From positions 310,001 through 374,000 of the forward strand of contig PVNU02000866.1 in assembly GCA_003013855.2 (NCBI GenBank): 64,000 nt of DNA, in the 5' to 3' direction. Numbering within the stretch: the stretch's first letter is position 1; each line of letters starts with the position of its first letter. The notes below the pieces were generated by a model. That model was not told the origin of the DNA, searched no databases, and was given only the letters and a program-made list of their open reading frames with translations. Both the position numbers and the translations under genes were made by a program. Origin of the DNA: Liriodendron chinense (taxonomy: Eukaryota; Streptophyta; Magnoliopsida; Magnoliales; Magnoliaceae). Of the stretch, positions 22,448 through 33,767 are shown one piece after another.

Positions 22448-24133
22448 CTACCTTTGATTAGTCTGATCGACTACATGATCAAATTTGAGCTGGATCTTCA
22501 TGAATTTCAATAGGTTTCTCATGAGGACCATCCAAAGTCCTGCTCGAATGTATACATGGGTGCGTTTCTTCATGAAGGTCCAATCATAGTGTGCACCACA
22601 CGCATGTAAGGAGGAGATAAGAGCAGCAAAAAGATATCTCCTCAAGTTCTGAATTGGGTTGTAATTGATTAAAAATGGGTCCTCCCAATCAGAATTTTCA
22701 ATGGGTTGAAGAACCCATGATGGTGGAGAGACATTCATTAAGTATTTTTCAGTTTGGGTTGTCTCCTCCACAAATTCAGAATTGCACGGTGTTTCCACAA
22801 ATAATGGTAAAGAGTGTAAATCAGTGGAATGGTGTTCTTCAGGCATCGACACCATGTCTAACAAACTATCCAACTCCTTAATCATCTCATCATCTAGATC
22901 ATAGGGGTGGGTCATGCATTCCTCTAGGAAATCAAGAGAGTCGGATGAAGGGTCCTCGTTCTTCCTAAGTGATTGAGGAAATTCTGTTTCAAGGGTAAGG
23001 AATTCCTCCTCTATAGAGGGGAGGTCTTCCAAAGAAAAATTTTCAGATTCAGTGGTAAGCACATCATCTAGCATTGGTTGATCTTTTGAAATTTCATATT
23101 GTTCCACCCCATCATCCAAAGAAACAGAATTTTCAACCCAAGGGAGTTCTTCCACAATAGAATCCGACATGTGTTGTTCGTGGAAGGACTAAAAAATATC
23201 GACTTCGGCCATCTCTCTAGCAAGAATATCTTTCGGTGATTCAAAAACATTCGGCCCTTTGGAAGAACAAATCATGGACTCACAATCATCCTTCAAACCC
23301 TCATTTTAGGCAATCAAACTATCACTTTCAGATTTTGTAGATTCCTCGGGTTCGTCAACCGTCCTTGAAATCTCTTCATCATTCAAATCGGAATAGCTAA
23401 AAGAGATAGTTGATTCACCATAATCAATGGTAATGGTGGGATCACTGAGATCAATATCCTCTAGAAGTTTAGTCATTAAATCTAGAGAAGGTTGGGTTTG
23501 GATAGCCTTATCCTCCTCATTGTTGGGGATTGATTCGGTGTTCCCAATGTTGGGTTCAATATTTTGAGATGGCGAGAGGTTTTGTATGCATTGCTCAGTT
23601 ATTTTCATAAACTCTCACAGTGTATCCTCAAGAGTTCGTGTCGGTTGTGGCTCATGAGAAAGAAACTCTTGAGGATAATTGTTGGCATCCATGGTTGGCT
23701 CGTCTCCCAAATTGAAATTTTGATGCTCCCACCAATTTGGATTATGTATGTCATATGTTGGGCTTTTAGATGGTTGTTGATATGTGTAACCATACAAGTG
23801 ATCATACATTGTCATAACCAGTGGAACATTATTCATCTCTTTCTGATACTCTCCCATTGTCTTACGTGGGGGAGTATTAGAAGAAGATTGAGTCTTAGAA
23901 AAATATTCATGCTTGTAATGGTTCCAATCATAATGATTTTTTATTTGGTTCATCCTCTCATCTTCCAAAAGGTATTTAGACAATCCACCCATCCAATCAT
24001 TCATAATGAAATTATAAGAAGTTGAAATAATCCCTAATCTAGGAAGAAAAACAAAAAGAAGAAAGGGAGATGGAGAGATGTTACCCGTGAAGGTGAGAGC
24101 TATGTAGCAACAATGTCTTACAAAATTAAACAA
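22448..24133 (-). pseudogene. Internal ORF of element C, one frame with three stops, unknown function
   Basis: One reading frame of about 562 codons starting about 120 bp after the C primer site and running to 22448, broken by stops at 23617-23615, 23308-23306 and 23191-23189 but with no frameshift. The protein is acidic and Glu/Asp/Ser-rich, with a TRTLEDTL...EFMKITEQ stretch like the gag-region sequence of some Athila-like elements, and WMGGLSKYLLEDERM near the start. No protease, RT or integrase motif. It is probably the gag-like ORF of a non-autonomous Athila relative; I do not recognise the family. Confidence 0.55.
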
Positions 24134-24252
24134 AAAAAATTGTTAGTAATCTAGAAAAAAAATCAGAAAATCTACTTCTATAAAAATAAAAAATCCTACA
24201 TAACTAAAACTACTCTATAGCTACTAGAACAATTAGAACCGTTTAACCTCTT

Positions 24253-24269
24253 CCCCGGCAGCGGCGCCA
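24253..24269 (-). other. Primer-binding site of element C
   Basis: On the minus strand TGGCGCCGCTGCCGGGG, six bases beyond the LTR-like start at 24276. It differs by one base from the site of element B, so it should also fit tRNA-Asp. Confidence 0.7.
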
Positions 24270-24275
24270 AAAACT

Positions 24276-25615
24276 TGTTCGCTTCCCCAAGTGTAGGGTT
24301 GCGATGTAGTAATAATCTCGGTAAGACCGAGGTCGATCCACAGGGAAGGAAGTAAAACAATTCAAACTATCCTAATAACTAGAATAAAAGAGGTTTGTGA
24401 AATTGATTTTTAACATAAAATAGAAAATCTGATAATGGAAAGATAACTAGAGCATCAAGGATCCACTTATAGCTCTCCTTAGATGCATAATTCGCTATGG
24501 TTTCTCACTTTCTCAACTAGAATCGATATTAAGATCTATCTAGTCGGATGATAGAGCTGTTAAACCAAACAATCTGTCATATGTAAGTTCAATGCATAGG
24601 ATTCACTCAATGTAGGCTTAGCTGAGCATGCTCAATTGCATAGGTCATTCCCCATTCCAAAAGGTTCAGTTCACAATCATAACCATCCTCAAGTCCTGTC
24701 ACAAGACAAGGCTAGATCATGATTTGAACTTGATTTAAATCACATGCACAATCCATACATATTACAGAAATTCAGAAAAGTAGAACTTTGGTAGGAAGTC
24801 CCCACATGAAGATCATAGTACTAGAGCGCACTCCAATTCCTCGGATCATACAGGTCTAGACTGATGCAAACCAATTAAGAATTTAAGTAATTCTCCCAAA
24901 CATCCATGAGTCATCATAAGACTAAGAAAAACTACTTAAAGCTTGTATAAACTTCAAACCATAGTTCATCATCATGAATTCCAACTTTAAAACCAATAAA
25001 ACGAATTAAACAATCTAAGAAAACTATAAGGTTCACCTCTTAGCTCTAGCTAAGAGATTAGCTAATGAAAAGCATATTAAAAATAAAACTAGAACTAAGA
25101 AAAGGAAGAAAAACTAGCTGAAGGAGGCTAGGAAGCCTCCTATGACTTGAACTCCTTGCTCCCCACGTCCTTGGTTGCCCTGGAATAGAAGAGAGCACCT
25201 CCTTTTATAGTGCAGCAATAGTACAGCAACATAGCAGAATTTGTTTCGCTTGGTACGGCTTAACCAATGGTCGGATTGCCTTCAAATTTGATTTGTAGGT
25301 TCCTTGTAATGTGATCTTCCTCATAGATGATTTAGATTTCCAAGATTATCCTCTGAATGGGCCCACCAATCATATCACCGACCGCCTCTCAAAATCGCGT
25401 ACTTCGGGTACCTTCAGAACCAGTCATCTTGCTTTCAACGGTCCGGAGTGTACAGATGTCGGATTGATCCCAAATTTGGAACATTGGTAGAAAACTTCCT
25501 CCTCTACATGATAGACGGATTAGATTGTCCAAAACAATCCCATAATGTGGTCCGAAAATTAGAAAACTTAGGGCTTTTATAAACTCTGCGCAGTTGGATC
25601 TTTCTGGATGGTCCA
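24276..25615 (-). repeat. Unpaired LTR of element C (about 1.34 kb, right end uncertain)
   Basis: Starts TGTTCGCTTCCCCAAGTGTA, a diverged relative of the element B LTR start (TGTTCACTCCCCAAGTGTA), with shared blocks such as GTAGTAATAAT and CAAGGATCCACTT. A primer site on its left makes it a 5' LTR on the minus strand. The right end is placed where recognisable gag of element B begins (about 25615, ...GGATGGTCCA); it lacks the expected AACA ending, so it may be truncated. No second copy of this LTR is in the window. Confidence 0.65.
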
Positions 25616-26617
25616 TCTTTCTTTAGTTCCATCTCCTCGACCTTTCGTGTGAGTTTAGCCACTTTAGAACCTAGATCATCTTGCCCATCTAAAACATAAA
25701 TTTCTCCCTTTTCCTTGGTTTGAGATTGTTTTGAACTTGTTGGCTTAAATGTATCTTAAGATTGTGTATTTTCAGCCAACATATCAAAATAATCCCAAGC
25801 TTCCTCCGTTTCCTTATTCATGAACTCCCCATTGCACATCATCTCCACAAATTGGCAGCATGGTTGAGTTTAATCCATCATAGAAGAAACTAATCAACCT
25901 CCACCGTTCATAGCCATGATGTGGGCATGCGTTTAAAAGCTCATTATACATTTCCCAACATTGGAAAAAGGTTTCTTCTTCTTTTTGGGCGAAGTTCATT
26001 ATGGCCCTTCTTAATGCATTGGTTCGATGAGTAGGGAAGAATTTTTTAAGAAACTCCCTAGTCATCTTAGCCCATGTCCCAATAGACCTCGGCCTTAAGG
26101 AATGTAGCCATGATTTGGCCTTCTCTTTCAAGGAAAAAGGGAACAATTTAAGTTTTATAGTATCCTTGGTCACATTGTCATAGTTTATTGTGGCAATAAC
26201 CTCTTCAAATTCCTTAATATGTAGATATGCGCTCTCAGAGTCGAGTCTATGGAATCTAGGAAGAAGTTGGATCAACCCCGGTTTAAAATCAATATTTCCC
26301 ACATTGTGAGGGAAAATTATGCAAGAGGGAGTACTCGTCCTAGCTGGTTGTAAATAGTCACGTAAAGTTCTAGGTTGAGGTATATCCCCCACTTCATTCT
26401 CATCCAATTCAGTAAAGTTTGGGGCTGGATTTTGATGTTGATTAACCCCTTGATTTGGTTGATTTTCAGCCATCTCTCTAGTAATTTCAAGAAAATTTTG
26501 ATGTTTCCTAGCACGAGGCTCTCTATCAATCCCTTCAACAATTACTCCGTCACGATTGAGTCGGTTATTAGAATCTCGAGCCCAATGTGTCATGCAAAAC
26601 ATAAAAGAATGAAACAA
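25616..26617 (-). pseudogene. Athila-type gag of element B, 3' end cut by LTR C
   Basis: Starts near 26617 on the minus strand, with a likely functional start at MAENQPNQG or upstream. Athila-like phrases follow: RTLRDYLQPARTSTPSCI, DFKPGLIQLLPRFHRLDSE, then the retroviral-type gag core with SLKEKAKSWLHSL and FLKKFFPTHRTNALRRAI. A frame change and an in-frame TAA near 25760 break it. Downstream codons (EEAWDYFDMLAENTQS, then a Lys/Glu stretch) run up to about 25616, where element C begins. It would form the capsid; no zinc knuckle or protease remains. Confidence 0.75.
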
Positions 26618-27193
26618 AAGGAAAAAGAATTCTTCCTTCCTTCCTCTACTCCTCTCTAAGACTTAAGCACAAGGTGTCTTGCAATGGCTGAGCCAGAAGC
26701 AAGGATAGAGACCGATTTCTCCTGGTCAATAGGTTCAAAGAACTCCCCACCCACTCTTTGAGTCTTTTGAGAAAAAGTACAGAAAAAGAAGAAAGAGGAA
26801 TAGGTTGAGAAGAGAAATCTCTGAGCACAAGGTGATCCAAGACGGCAGAGCCGACCAATAGGAATCCAGGTGGCACAAGGCCTACCTTTCAGAGATCCAA
26901 AAGCAGTCTCCACCCACTCTACAAGAGATGAATATGATAGGAATGAGTAGGAGAAGAAGAAGAGTAAGGTTAGAACGATAAAACCTGATTTGTGACTTAA
27001 GATGCCTTCTTCTTCTTCAACTTCCTAAAAATCCCTGAATTAGTCCTATGTTAGAATCCTGCAAAAATCAAAACAAAGGAAGTTAGTATTTAGAAGAAAA
27101 CCTACTCTAGAAAACAAAACAAATCCTAAACCTATCTTAACACAATCTCAACTAAAAATTATTTCAGAAAATTCTAAAAATACCGTATAGAAA
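26618..27193 (-). other. Element B 5' leader between primer site and gag
   Basis: Non-coding on the minus strand; overlapping short ORFs at 26646-26913 have no recognisable domain. Polypyrimidine and CTTCTTC-type stretches. Confidence 0.5.
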
Positions 27194-27211
27194 TCCCCGG
27201 CAACGGCGCCA
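27194..27211 (-). other. Primer-binding site of element B (tRNA-Asp type)
   Basis: On the minus strand TGGCGCCGTTGCCGGGGA. From memory this is the complement of the 3' end of plant tRNA-Asp(GUC) including CCA. It lies six bases from the LTR. Confidence 0.8.
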
Positions 27212-27217
27212 AAAACT

Positions 27218-28781
27218 TGTTCACTCCCCAAGTGTAAGGTTGCGAAGTAGTAATAATTCAGAAAGACCGAGTATTGTTCCCACAGAGATTTATGAATGGG
27301 TATTCTCAGATTTTGTCTAAAACAACTAGTGATTAAGATCCTATTAAGAACTAAAACTGGAAAATAGCAATTTGGGTTTAAACAGTAAATGGTTAAGGTA
27401 ATTTCAATCTAAAAAGGCACTAGAGTGCCAAGGATCCACTTTTGATAAGTTTCAATGCATCAACATAACTAGGTCTCTCACAACTCAATCGGAATCGAAT
27501 TCATATCTCTATCCGATCGGAATATAGAGCGGTTAAATCATCAATTATCCAAAATAAGTGCTTATTCATTGATTTGATTCCCACAACCATGCTCAAGCCT
27601 TGGGCACACTCAATTGTATAGGCCAAGCCTCTTTCCAATCTAGTTGAGATTCATAATCATAGCTTTCACCAAATCCTGTCACTAGACCTGATTACAACTC
27701 ATGATTAGAACTCTAATTAAATCAAAATCAATCAATAAACAACTATTCCAGATTATACAACAAAAGATAAGAACTTTAGTTGAATGAGTTCCCACATGAA
27801 AATCAGGCCATTGCATACAAGGCAATCAAAGCGTCTACCATGCCCAAAGTCGATGGTAGATCAATGAACTACACAAGCATAAACAAGGCTTAAAAGCTAA
27901 GATACTAAGTCAGGATCACTAAGAATCACATGAGCCCGGAGTCATCAAGAGATCAAAGTAAAAACCAACATAGTACTCGATTCAAACTCATATTGACCTA
28001 AAATTCATCAATTAAAACATAAAAGGAAACCTAGGTTGCATTAATCCATCAAAAATGAATCAAAAGCTTCACCTCTTAGCCCTAGCTAAGAGGTTTTAGT
28101 TCATCTCTAACATCCTTGAACTAGAAGCCTCTAAAAACATAAAACAAACTAAAACAGGAAGAAAACTAGAAATCCGAAGTCGAATCCGTCTCCTAAGCAA
28201 TCTCCACATCCTAGCCTCCTCTGGTATGAAGGGAAGGCGTCCTTTTATAGCTTGGAGGTGTCCTTTACGCAAGAAAGTTCTAGATTTCGCATAATCTTAC
28301 GCACTTGCATAGAAAGTTCTGGAAATCCAAAATAGAAAGATCCGTTTACACATGGCTGACCGGTCTGGACCGGTCGGACTGGGCTGGCCGACCGGTCTGG
28401 ACCGGTCGGACCTCATTTGGATTGTGTCCAGAGGCTATAGCCGACCGGTCAAGACCGGTCGGGCTCTGTTCCTGATCAGTCCTCTTGGCATGTAGTGAGT
28501 GGCCGACCGGTCTTGACCGGTCTAGCCTCTTGTCTTCTTTATTTATTTATTTCTTTCTTCTTTTCTCTTCTCTCCTTGCTTTGTCTTTCTTTGGTCCTTC
28601 TTCCACCTTCATCCTATGGTCTTCAATGCTCTTAAAGAGATCCATTTAGTCTTTAATTTGTGAAATCTCCCTCTTGTTCCTACAATCACCAATCATGCAT
28701 TAGAATAGTCCTTTAAACATGTAAACCGTGCATAATGAGTGATGAATTGGGGTTAGAATATGCACAATTAAGAGCTTAACA
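27218..28781 (-). repeat. Element B 5' LTR (1564 bp)
   Basis: TGTTCACTCCCC...AGAGCTTAACA, near-identical to 8782-10337, followed by the target copy AGCAG (28782-28786). A GACCGGTC palindrome cluster lies at 28352-28530. Confidence 0.88.
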
Positions 28782-28786
28782 AGCAG

Positions 28787-29505
28787 TCTCCTCTTGTCTT
28801 CTCTGTTTCTGCTGTTCTTCTGTACATTAGTGAACTTCTTTGGAAGACCTTGATCTGTTTCATGTAATTTACCCCGTGCGAGTCCTTTGTAATGGATTTC
28901 TTTATATGAAATAAAATTTTCTTTCCTTATGATACCAAACTGCTTTCTCGTCTTTCTGAATTTTGTAAAGGGCATCATTGATCGATGACTGTGGTTGTCT
29001 TCTATCGATTACCGATCGTTAGCCGCAGTTAGTCGATAGGGGATGATTTCCGGACACTGGTCGGGTCGGCTAGAGATATAACCTGCTGTAAGCCGAGCGT
29101 GACGTTTGAGTAAATGCTTAACTGTGAAGACGCTCTTTTCGAAAAGTTGCTATCGTACAAAGATTTGCAGAAAAGATAAGGAATGTACGTCTTCTTCTCA
29201 TGTGAAGCATTGGATCATTTATGCGACATGCTGTTTGCTTCCTTCGGAAGGATGAGGATTTGACGCGTGTCTCTCATTAAATGCGGCGTGCCTTTTCAAA
29301 TTCGAAACAAAATAGGGATACAACGTGTGTAAGGCTGTGATGATTGTTTCTCTATTTATATTCGTGCTTGTGTCGTTGGTGGCTTCTTATCACAACTTTC
29401 ACTCAGGAGAGAAAAACCCTAATCGCCTTTAGCCGTTCTGTCTTGCTCACCTTCGTGTTCTTCTTCCTTTGCTTCACTCGTTTATTTGTAAGTCTTTTTT
29501 CATCA
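28787..29505. other. Element D internal region, right of nested element B; leader of its accessory ORF
   Basis: Continues 7999-8776 once B is removed. It holds a TATA-like CTATTTATATTCG at 29351-29363, about 150 bp before the accessory ATG at 29506, and a pyrimidine-rich leader (CCTTCGTGTTCTTCTTCC). Confidence 0.55.
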
Positions 29506-31260
29506 ATGTCTTCTTCTTGAAGTACTGCTCCAGTCCCAATTGGGGAGGATCCACCTGAATCCTCCTCTTCCACTGGTCTTCATCGAAGGGCGGGAAAAGG
29601 ACCAGCCACTTCTTCCTTAGATCACTCTCCCAGAGACTATCCCTTAACCCTCACCTTGGAGGATTTAGAGAATGTCCGGCGGGAGTTTAATGTCCCACAG
29701 GATGTAGTCTTCCGGTTACCTGGTCTGGACGAAACTGCAGACAACCTTAGAATGGGTGAGGTAACCATATATGAGTATATGTTTCCTTTGGGGTTCCGTT
29801 TGCCGCTGCTGCCATACATGGCTGACATTTTGAATCGATACAACATTGCCCTTAGCCAGCTGATGTCGAACGGTTCGCGGGTGGTGTTCAGGCTGTTTGT
29901 TTTATGGAAGGAGGTTGGGAATGGTGAAATGACCCCGGGGGAGTTCCAGAGATTATACTCCCTGAGAAGGTTTGGTGAATCCTCCGGGTGGTACTATCTG
30001 ACTTTCCTTCATGGGGTGAATTTTATTCTCTGCAACCTGCAATCCGCCAAGGATTGTCAGGATCGATGGTTCTTCATGTCCAGCAATTAGACTTGTCCTG
30101 TGGTCGGATCTGGATATCATGTCCCCCACACCATAAGCATGGGGCAAGGATTAGTCTGAGGCCATCAGAGAGGTGGCCTCCATGAAAAGATATTGCCAGC
30201 CAGGAGAGTTGCCGAAGGAGTCCTGGATGTGAAGTATTTGCTCCATCCTGTGTTGCTTGTTAAGGCGGGACTCATCCCTCACCCTTCTGGTAATTACCGT
30301 AGGTTGTAGTTTATAATTGTAAATTTCAGCATTTTTGGATGATTTTTTACTGTTAGTTTCCCCCTTTTTATCTTGATTTCTGCAGGAATGGACCCCACAG
30401 ATCTTTCCCAGGTGAGGGCCCTTCTGAATCGCAAAAGCGACGCCCAGAAGAAAAGGAAAGGGGGAGAATCCTCCACTGCTGCTGCAGCTGTTACTGGGCG
30501 GTCGCGACGATCATCTGTGGTCGTAACTCCTTTATCCGGGCTCGCGCCCACGATCGCTTGAATTCCTCCAAGGCCAGAAGTCCCAACAATCATTCCACCA
30601 CCCCTTCCTGCTCTGAAAATTGCCTTAAGTTGTCCCTCCCTTTCATGGATCAATCTTCGGCCATTCCGATACTCGTCGTGCCTGATGATCCCACACTCGA
30701 CGCAGGTTGCGACCGAGCTGGATCTTCTCGGTCAGATAGACTCGTTATTGCTCTTGCCCCGGGTGGCACAGAGCCGTACGTTGTTCCGGACCATCTGTTC
30801 CAGATATGTTCTTACCTTTTTTAAAAGATCGAGTCCAACTGCTTGGATGCGGTAGACCGACTCTCCCCAGAGAACGCCATTGAACGGTCGGTAATGAGGA
30901 TTATCCAGGGCCTCGACGGGGTATTGAAGACCCGTGCCGATATTTACGAGGTCTGAGAATTTCTTGCCCGGAAAGATGCTCAGCTATCGGATGTCGAGAA
31001 AAATTTGGCGGCGTCCGAGGTTACTCTTCGAGAAAGAGAGAGGTTAAGGGAGTTGAGGGAGGCTCGAATCTTAGAGCTGGAGGGCAGCCTCAGTAATTCA
31101 ATAAAGACCGCGTAGAGCTATCAAGCACGATATAATGGTCTGGAGATAGAATTTCTGAAAGTCCAGTCTTGGTTGGTTACTGCAAAGGAGGGATTAAAGG
31201 TGGAGAGATCAGAGAGGGAGAAGGATAAGAAGGCATCGGAGCTTCATTCCACCCGCTTTT
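29506..31260 (+). pseudogene. Tat accessory ORF of element D, heavily degraded
   Basis: Homologue of the accessory genes at 1-1789 and 12673-14953. ATG at 29506 is followed by a stop at codon 5 (29518-29520). The conserved domain is still readable at 29656-30090 (FRLPGLDETADN, TIYEYMFPLGFRLPL, GEFQRLYSL, SSGWYYLTFLHGVNFIL) before a stop at 30088-30090. The second exon begins near 30386 after TTCTGCAG, with a KKRKGG basic patch. A coiled-coil part persists in pieces to about 31260. It then ends abruptly against the protease region of gag-pol on the other strand. Confidence 0.7.
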
Positions 31261-31289
31261 GGAATCGCTCTCTCTCGGGTTCAGAGTCA

Positions 31290-33516
31290 TTACTCTTTTC
31301 CCTTCAATTCTCCTGAACCAAGGCGTCGTTGCCGCAATCGTGTTGACTGACTTGCCCTTTCTTTCCTGAGCATGGTTTCGTAGCATGCTCTAGTAATTGT
31401 CTGGCTCCCTCCGACTACTCCGACTCCTTCGGGGATCGGGAACTTCATGCATAGGTATAATAGGGAGATAAATGCTCTAAGTTCTGCCATGGATGGACGA
31501 CCAAGGATGGCGTTGTAGCTCGAGCGCTTATCCACAATTAAGAAGTTTATCATCATGTTAATTCGGTTCGGGGTTTCCCCTAAGATGACTGGAAGCTCAA
31601 TAGATCCTTCGGGTTCAATCATCTCGCCTGCAAACTCAATCAATTCGGTCTGGACTGGCTTAAGTCAGCTTATAGGGATATTCATGGCAGTAAAGGCTGA
31701 TGTATATAGGACATCCGCAGAGCTTCCTGTGTCCAGCATGATTCTGTCAATCTTGAAGTTGGCGATTCTGAGAGTCACGACGACTGCATCGTCGTGGGGG
31801 AATTGGACACCCTTCCCGTCTTCTTCAGAGAAGATGATTGGTTGTCGTTTCCAATCGGGTAACTTCTCCGACCTCACCATGTTGTATTCTTCATGGGCCC
31901 TTTTAGTGTGAGCCTTCCTTGCGTTGTTTGAATTGCCACCTCCCCTTGGTTCAACAACAATGATGTGAATTTCTCCTGCCGACTCAGAGGGCTCTGGATG
32001 TGCTCTTTCTCTCTGTTGGCCTTGTTTCTAACGATTAGACTCTTGTACAGTAGACTCTTGTCGTCGACGGTCCGTCTGCCAAGGCGATCTGTCACGCTTA
32101 CAATCATTGCGTTTTATGTAGGATTTTAGGTGTCCTCGGTGAATGAGAGATTCAATCTCGTCTTTCAGGAAGATACAGTCCCTGGTGTAATGTTCGTGGT
32201 CTTGGTGATACTTACAAAATTTTCTTTTATCTCGAGAGTTGGGATCTTCCTTCAACTTAGGTGGCCAAGTCATCTACTTTTGGTCTTTGATATGCATCAG
32301 GACCTTCTCAGCAGTGGTGTTGAGGGGGGTGTATTTTGCATAGCGTCCTTCTGGAGGACCTTTTCTAGGAGACCGATCGCGTCGATCGTCCCTTCTTTTT
32401 CTTTTTTCGGGCCTCTTTTTTTTTTGTTCTCGTGTTGCCCTGTTTCGGATTCTCTTCTTGCCTTGGTCAATTCCTCAGCGTTGATATATTTTTGGGCCTT
32501 GGCCTGAAATTCGACCATAGTTTTTGGAGTATTTTTATCAAAGGCCCACCAAAATTCATTATTACGGACTCCGTTGAGTAGTGCCGGGAGGCCCGCTTCA
32601 TCAGTGTATCCTTCGACCTGTACCGCTTTGGACGTGAATTGGACAAAGAAGTCCTTAAGGGACTCGTCACTCTTCTGCTTCATAGTAGCTAGATGAGCGG
32701 TAGTCTTCTTCATGGTGCGGCTTCCCATTAACTGTGATTTGAATAAGGTGCATAGCTGTGCGAAGGAGTCGATGGATTTAGGCTTGAGGTTACGGAACCA
32801 GGTAAGGGCCGCACCCTTTAAGGTGAGGGAGAATGCTCTGCACATGATAGCCTAGCTGACCCCCTCCAGGTGTATGTCGGCCTTAAAGACCTCGAGATGC
32901 TTGATCGGGTCACCAGACCCATTGTAGGATACATGTTGCTAGGTACCTGGAAATTTTTGGGCCGGGTTTCCTGCATGATTTCCTCCGTTAACGGAGATTA
33001 GGTCTGGTCGATCATCACCTTTAATGTCGTCAGCATGCCTGAGGCGCGTTGTTTCTCTATCTCTGCAAACTTCTTCTTTAAGTCTTCTAGCCCTCCCTCC
33101 CAGTTTGGAGGGTGACTAGTGCTGGAGATTTCTACCACTTCTCAAGGCACATGATCTAGCTCCTCCTCTTGGTATGTCGTTTGGTCGGTGATGTTGACGT
33201 TGAGTATCCAACCAATGATGTAAGTCACCAACGGGAAGTTTTTTTTCTACATTGTCGGCTTGTTGGTGATCCTGGACCATCGGAGGCGGGATAAGTTCTG
33301 CAGGTGGTTGAGCTCTATGAGTGGGTGGAGCCTGGCTGACCTCCTGATTTTTTGTAAGAGACCCCCTCTACTGTGGTGCCAGCGGTGGTGCCAGCAGAGG
33401 TGGTAGGCGGTGCTTTATTCGACCTGCGATATTTGCAGGGCACATCATCTCTGATCGAACATTTTGAATATCAGCTTCTATGTTATTTCTCCATGCGAGG
33501 TCGTCCGTTGTTAGTC
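31290..33516 (-). pseudogene. gag-protease remnant of element D; RT, RNase H and integrase deleted
   Basis: Reading on the minus strand: a degraded gag N-terminus (from about 33516), a gag core at 32845-32297 (LTWFRNLKPKSIDSFAQL, FTSKAVQVEGYTDEAGL), a zinc-knuckle-like CKYHQDHEHYTRDC at about 32230, and protease with MLDTGSSADVLY at about 31740. Then a linker (YNAILGRPSMAEL) ends at a stop at 31290. The gag core and the rest are in different frames. In element A the same linker leads into RT; here it is followed within about 30 bp by the 3' end of the accessory ORF, so more than 3 kb of pol is missing. Confidence 0.8.
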
Positions 33517-33745
33517 ATGGTGGCAGAGGAGGAAGGGCAGTTGCCACCCCCTGTGTCGTTCTCGATCAAGCATGGCTTCCAGAAGGCTGGGTTTGGGCCA
33601 TGCTCGGATCTTCTCCTCTCTAGGTAGATCTTGCTTGAGTGGTAGCTTTTGATCCTGCCTGAGTGGTGGTTTTGGATCCGTGTCTCAAACTTTTCTTTAG
33701 CGGCATTGCGAAGTGATTTCAAAAGATGGCAAAGGCAAAACAAGT

Positions 33746-33764
33746 GGCCCCACGGTGGGCGCCA
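33746..33764 (-). other. Primer-binding site of element D
   Basis: On the minus strand TGGCGCCCACCGTGGGGCC, three bases beyond the LTR. This form is common in Tat-type elements; tRNA identity not established here. Confidence 0.7.
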
Positions 33765-33767
33765 ATC

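Larger units (their letters stand above)
8782..28781 (-). mobile_element. Element B: Athila-type Ty3 LTR retrotransposon, hosting elements A and C
   Basis: Nearly identical LTRs at 8782-10337 and 27218-28781 (TGTTCACTCCCC...TTAAGAGCTYAACA), bounded by perfect 5-bp duplications AGCAG. The primer site next to the right LTR (plus-strand 27194-27211) is TGGCGCCGTTGCCGGGGA on the minus strand, which by memory matches the 3' end of plant tRNA-Asp, as is usual for Athila. A minus-strand gag of Athila type follows at 25616-26617. Its own pol is missing: gag runs into the unpaired LTR C at about 25615. Element A is inserted in the 3' region. Without A, B is about 8.9 kb. Confidence 0.85.
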
